NCBI GenBank assembly: GCA_003506995.1
Contig: DNXB01000070.1
Location: 12,134-20,304 of the forward strand
DNA: 8,171 nt
Reading direction: 5' to 3'
Origin: Verrucomicrobiales bacterium
GTDB lineage: Bacteria; Verrucomicrobiota; Verrucomicrobiia; Verrucomicrobiales; Verrucomicrobiaceae
In this document: in pieces, positions 5,549 to 8,171 of the stretch
Position numbering within the stretch: the first letter of the stretch is position 1
How the letters are laid out: each line of letters begins with the position of its first letter
Notes under the pieces: model-generated
Told to the model about the DNA's origin: nothing
Database searches by the model: none
What the model saw: the letters and a program-made list of their open reading frames with translations, nothing else
Made by a program: the position numbers and the translations under genes

Positions 5549-7582
5549 TTATCGCTCCAGCACCTGAATATCGAGGTTCTTGCGGCCTGGTTCACCGGTT
5601 GGGGTGCCAAAAATGCCCAACTCCCGAAAATAGCCTTTACCCTTCAGGGTCTCGCGAGCCTTGTCGATGAGCACTGCATTGAAGACGTCGCCGGGGGCGA
5701 GATTGAGTTCGTGGAGGATGATATCTTTCGTGACATAAACGTTCCCGTCGATGTTGATCTGGCCCACCGTTGATTTCCCTCCCTCTTCAATGCTGTAATC
5801 GATCTTGACAGTGTTCTTGCCGTCATCCTCGATGCTGGTCTCGACGCGGGCGTCAGCGTAGCCGCGCGAGCGATAGTAGTCTTGGATCATTTTCTCATCC
5901 GCTTTGATGAAACTGCTCTTGTAAGAGGATCCGGCTTTCTGTCGAATGCCTTTCATCAGCTCATCCTGGGTGAATCGTGTGTTCCCAGAAAGGCTGATTC
6001 TTGCCACATCATACTTCGCTCCTTCGTCGATCACGTAAACGATGTCCGCCTCCTTTGCGGATACCGGCTCACGGCGGAACTCGGTCACCTTGGCATACGT
6101 GTAGCCCTCATCCTGAAAGGCCCGCTCAATGAGCTTGATGTCTGTTTGCAGATCCTCGTTGCTGATCTTGCCTTGCTCCCTGGTCTTGACCATGCCACGC
6201 AGCCTGTTCGAGCTGATGGCGGTGTTCCCTTCAAAACGGATGTCATGCGTGAGAGCACCTTCATCGATTTGGAATATCACAATGGAGAGGCCCCCGAGCT
6301 CAGATGGGACAATGTTGTAGCTCACTAGCACGTCGGAGCAGCCCCTTTTTTCGTACGCATCCGCGATTTTGCGCTGTGCGGCCGCGAGTTTGGTGTCGTC
6401 TACAGGATCTCCCGCTTTCACCTCGATCTTTTTCTGCAGGTCTTCATTGCTCATCACCGTGTTACCCATGAAATCGATGTCGCTAATGTCTCCGCTCCCG
6501 ATGACTTTGACGGTCACATTCACGCCTCCGGCAACGTCCTGCGCACGAATGTCGAGTTCTTGCGTCAGTCCGGTCGATTGGATGCGCTTGATGTCGATCT
6601 CGATCATGTCATCGCTGAACGGGCCGCCTTCCCGGATTAACATTTTCCCGCGAATGAGGGAAGCATCCACGCCCGTGCCTCCGTCGTCAAACTCGAGAGA
6701 CTTCACCATTTTCACTGCTTGCCCAGCCGCATCTCCGGCCCTGCTGGGCGTTGCCGGGCTAGATGACTCTCGATCCTGCGACTTCATTGGCGCCGAGTAC
6801 GGGTCTGTTTCCGCCATCAATTCTTTTATCAGTTTGGCTGAATCAACGATCTGTGCGGCGGACATTGCTGATTCAAGTTGGGATCGCAATTCGCGGGCAT
6901 GGTTGGCAACTTCTTCCTCGCCATCTTCGGCGAGGCTGGCCCATGCATGGGCTAACACCATATCCTTGCCCAGGCCCAGGCCATTGAAGTGGCAGATCGC
7001 CAGATTGAGCTGCGCCTGTTCCGAACCGTTCTTTGCCGCCTTGCGAAACCACTTCACGGCCTCGACTTCATCTTTGCCGACGCCCTGGCCATTGAGGAAA
7101 CAAAAACCCAGATTGCTCTGCGCTGTGGCATGTTCCTGATCCGCCGCTTTGCGAAACCATTGTGCCGCTTTGGCCTCATCCTGGCCGACGCCTTGACCGG
7201 CCAAATAGCAAACTCCGAGGTTATACTGTGTGACCGCCAGACCTTGATCCGCAGCCTTGCGATACCATTTCACCGCCTCCTTCTCGTCCTTTTCAACGCC
7301 GATGCCTTCTGCGTAGAGATCCCCCATTAGCCAATGGGCCGGCGCGTAGCCTTGATTCGCCGCCAAGCGTGCCCATTTAAGTCCTTCCTTCTCGTCGCGA
7401 TCTACATCATCCCGGCCGTTGCTGTAAATGCTGCCCAAGATGGTTTGGGCTGGCGCATCGCCCTTGCTTGCATTGGCCTTCAGAACCGCGAGATCATCGG
7501 CCAAGGCTGGAGACTCGCTTAATAACAGGCCGGTTAGGAACACAACAATGGTAGCGATGGTTTGAGGCAGGGTGGTTTTCAT
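5549..7582 (-). CDS. Sel1-repeat protein with five POTRA domains and no beta-barrel
   Basis: 677 residues. Residues 1-28 are a signal peptide (hydrophobic core IVVFLTGLLL, cleavage near SPALA), so the protein should act in the periplasm. Residues about 43-223 hold five Sel1-like repeats (for example AVKWYRKAADQGLAVTQYNL, then GVCYLAGQGV). A low-complexity Ser/Pro/Gln linker (260-290) follows. Residues about 293-677 carry five POTRA domains at 293-361, 362-442, 443-521, 522-602 and 603-677, shown by recurrent strand signatures (IDFMGNTVMS, IRFEGNTAIS, ISLSGNTRFT, INIDGNVYVT) and inter-domain motifs (FQIDEG, YVIDEG, YSIEEGG). In BamA the last POTRA leads straight into a 16-strand barrel; here the protein ends at NLDIQVLER, exactly where the barrel would begin, and no barrel sequence follows. 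It may be a soluble POTRA scaffold binding nascent outer-membrane proteins or BamA partners. Not called bamA for lack of the barrel. Confidence 0.92.
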   Translation of the reverse strand: MKTTLPQTIATIVVFLTGLLLSESPALADDLAVLKANASKGDAPAQTILGSIYSNGRDDVDRDEKEGLKWARLAANQGYAPAHWLMGDLYAEGIGVEKDEKEAVKWYRKAADQGLAVTQYNLGVCYLAGQGVGQDEAKAAQWFRKAADQEHATAQSNLGFCFLNGQGVGKDEVEAVKWFRKAAKNGSEQAQLNLAICHFNGLGLGKDMVLAHAWASLAEDGEEEVANHARELRSQLESAMSAAQIVDSAKLIKELMAETDPYSAPMKSQDRESSSPATPSRAGDAAGQAVKMVKSLEFDDGGTGVDASLIRGKMLIREGGPFSDDMIEIDIKRIQSTGLTQELDIRAQDVAGGVNVTVKVIGSGDISDIDFMGNTVMSNEDLQKKIEVKAGDPVDDTKLAAAQRKIADAYEKRGCSDVLVSYNIVPSELGGLSIVIFQIDEGALTHDIRFEGNTAISSNRLRGMVKTREQGKISNEDLQTDIKLIERAFQDEGYTYAKVTEFRREPVSAKEADIVYVIDEGAKYDVARISLSGNTRFTQDELMKGIRQKAGSSYKSSFIKADEKMIQDYYRSRGYADARVETSIEDDGKNTVKIDYSIEEGGKSTVGQINIDGNVYVTKDIILHELNLAPGDVFNAVLIDKARETLKGKGYFRELGIFGTPTGEPGRKNLDIQVLER

Positions 7583-7756
7583 GACGCGAAGGGGTTAGAC
7601 GTTCGTTCCGGTGTAATCCGAATTTACCCCCCCCAGGGTTACACACAACAAGAAGGGAGCGGGAGGTGGTGATTGACAGAAAACAGGTAACGCGAAGGTC
7701 AGGTGATATAATTACGAATTGGAAATCTGTCTTTTTGTAAGATGGCGATAATTTGG
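7583..7756 (-). promoter_or_regulatory. Intergenic region with candidate promoter containing a G8 tract
   Basis: This 174-base gap is the longest clear non-coding space within the cluster and lies upstream of the Sel1-POTRA gene. On the minus strand TTGTTG, a 19-base spacer ending in eight G (C8 at 7627-7634), and TAAATT could form a weak promoter (3/6 and 4/6 matches to the sigma-70 boxes). Changes in G-run length would change the spacing. An imperfect alternative is the AT-rich TAATTATAT at about 7705-7715. The inverted pair GTGTAA (7611-7616) and TTACAC (7639-7644) flanks the G tract and could be an operator. None of these is more than a candidate. Confidence 0.3.
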
Positions 7757-8092
7757 TCAGGCGGGGATGTCAGCTAGCAAAAACATCAGGTACACCTGGT
7801 GCCCGGCCCCGTCCTCCATAAGCGGCATCGACATGGCGATCATCACTGTCCCGTTGAACACCGAGACATGCTCAGGTTTTCCGCGCTTGCAGCTTCCATT
7901 CTGCAACTCCGCATCGGAGATCAAAAGGCTTCGGCTCACTTTGCCTGCATGCAGGCTCAACATGGGATGTCCGGCCTGGGAGGCCGCCGCTGCTTTGCGG
8001 GTGTTTTCAGACGAGCAACAACTCACCAATGCCAGAATGAAACATGCGGCGGCGGACGGACGTGACCATGAGAATAACGGCTGCGTTTTCAT
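7757..8092 (-). CDS. Short member of the OstA-like lipoprotein family, lacking the C-terminal domain
   Basis: 111 residues. The signal ends in LVSCCS with the acceptor Cys at residue 25, the same position as in the three other family members. The conserved segment GHPMLSLH, then LLISDAELQNG (56-66), is nearly identical to MISDAELQN in the 253-residue copy. Residues 80-110 form a hydrophobic segment (VMIAMSMPL, then VYLMFLLADIPA) where the full-length copies have their second hydrophobic stretch, and the protein stops there; the OstA-like region is missing and is not found in the 174 bases downstream. It is either a truncated paralogue or a short form that keeps only the anchor and family motif. 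Its leader is the 82-base repeat copy B, which also fixes the start codon. Confidence 0.75.
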   Translation of the reverse strand: MKTQPLFSWSRPSAAACFILALVSCCSSENTRKAAAASQAGHPMLSLHAGKVSRSLLISDAELQNGSCKRGKPEHVSVFNGTVMIAMSMPLMEDGAGHQVYLMFLLADIPA

Positions 8093-8171
8093 AGGATGAT
8101 GTGGGATGATTCATCGCGGTATGAGCACCGCTTGATCCCCTACCTCCGGAATGGCCGCCAAAGGTTACAGG
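8087..8171. repeat. Direct repeat, copy B: leader of short lipoprotein gene
   Basis: This is the second copy of the 82-base leader, offset by 4259 bases from copy A, in the same orientation, and cut off by the window edge. It lies directly upstream of the 111-residue lipoprotein starting at 8092. Because copy A includes the end of a small gene (stop TAA at 3908-3906), the matching trinucleotide at 8167-8165 predicts that a paralogue of that small gene may end just here, beyond the right edge. Confidence 0.95.
8116..8152 (-). promoter_or_regulatory. Two adjacent stem-loops in the lipoprotein leader (copy B)
   Basis: This is the same pair of stem-loops as at 3857-3893, placed at the same distance before the ATG at 8092. 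The first stem has one U.G wobble because of the C at 8137. The second stem is identical. There is no in-range Shine-Dalgarno between the stems and the ATG. Confidence 0.4.

Noticed and set aside
6369..7139. Plus-strand 256-codon frame rich in Ser, Pro and Met
   Set aside because: It is wholly antisense to the Sel1-POTRA gene, whose domains are unambiguous.
7785..7796. Inverted repeat CAGGT-AC-ACCTG
   Set aside because: It lies inside the short lipoprotein gene, and the two-base centre is too small for a hairpin loop; likely chance.
1..8171. Insertion sequence, integrase, tRNA, CRISPR or prophage signals
   Set aside because: No transposase or integrase motifs, no terminal inverted repeats with target duplications, no tRNA-like cloverleaf and no regularly spaced short repeats were seen on either strand.

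Overview
All supported genes in this window lie on the minus strand. I read it as a compact accessory cluster from a Gram-negative bacterium. The pointers are lipoprotein signal peptides, a BamA-type POTRA array, periplasm-directed ankyrin and Sel1 repeat proteins, and fairly GC-rich third codon positions. A PVC-group organism, most likely a Verrucomicrobiota, fits this style of envelope gene, but the phylum is an inference. No tRNA, rRNA, CRISPR array, transposase or integrase is visible. None of the gene starts I examined has a clear Shine-Dalgarno sequence.

Layout in the direction of transcription, from high to low coordinates: (i) an 82-base leader at the right edge; (ii) a short lipoprotein (8092-7757); (iii) a Sel1-repeat protein carrying five POTRA domains but no beta-barrel (7582-5549); (iv) a secreted trypsin-fold pseudo-protease fused to TPR repeats, broken in this sequence by two homopolymer frameshifts (5451-4208); (v) a small protein of about 101 residues, overlapping the previous gene by ATGA and also frameshifted (4211-3906); (vi) a second copy of the 82-base leader (3831-3912, 81/82 identical); (vii) two tandem paralogous lipoproteins with an OstA/LptA-like C-terminal region (3833-3072 and 3075-2386, overlapping by ATGA); (viii) a decayed third tandem copy (2315-2067); (ix) a small protein with a possible lipoprotein signal (2062-1679); (x) a large secreted ankyrin-repeat protein running off the left edge (1645 to <1).

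Taken together the cluster looks like an envelope-associated, duplication-prone locus. It holds four copies of one lipoprotein family, all with the acceptor cysteine at residue 25. It also holds a periplasmic POTRA scaffold without its barrel, a protease-like domain that has lost all three catalytic residues, and three repeat-scaffold proteins (Sel1, TPR, ankyrin). No single known system matches this set. A role in outer-membrane or LPS-like assembly is suggested only by the POTRA and OstA-like domains and is unproven. Several genes carry frameshifts at homopolymers, so phase variation, decay and sequencing error must be told apart before interpreting it.
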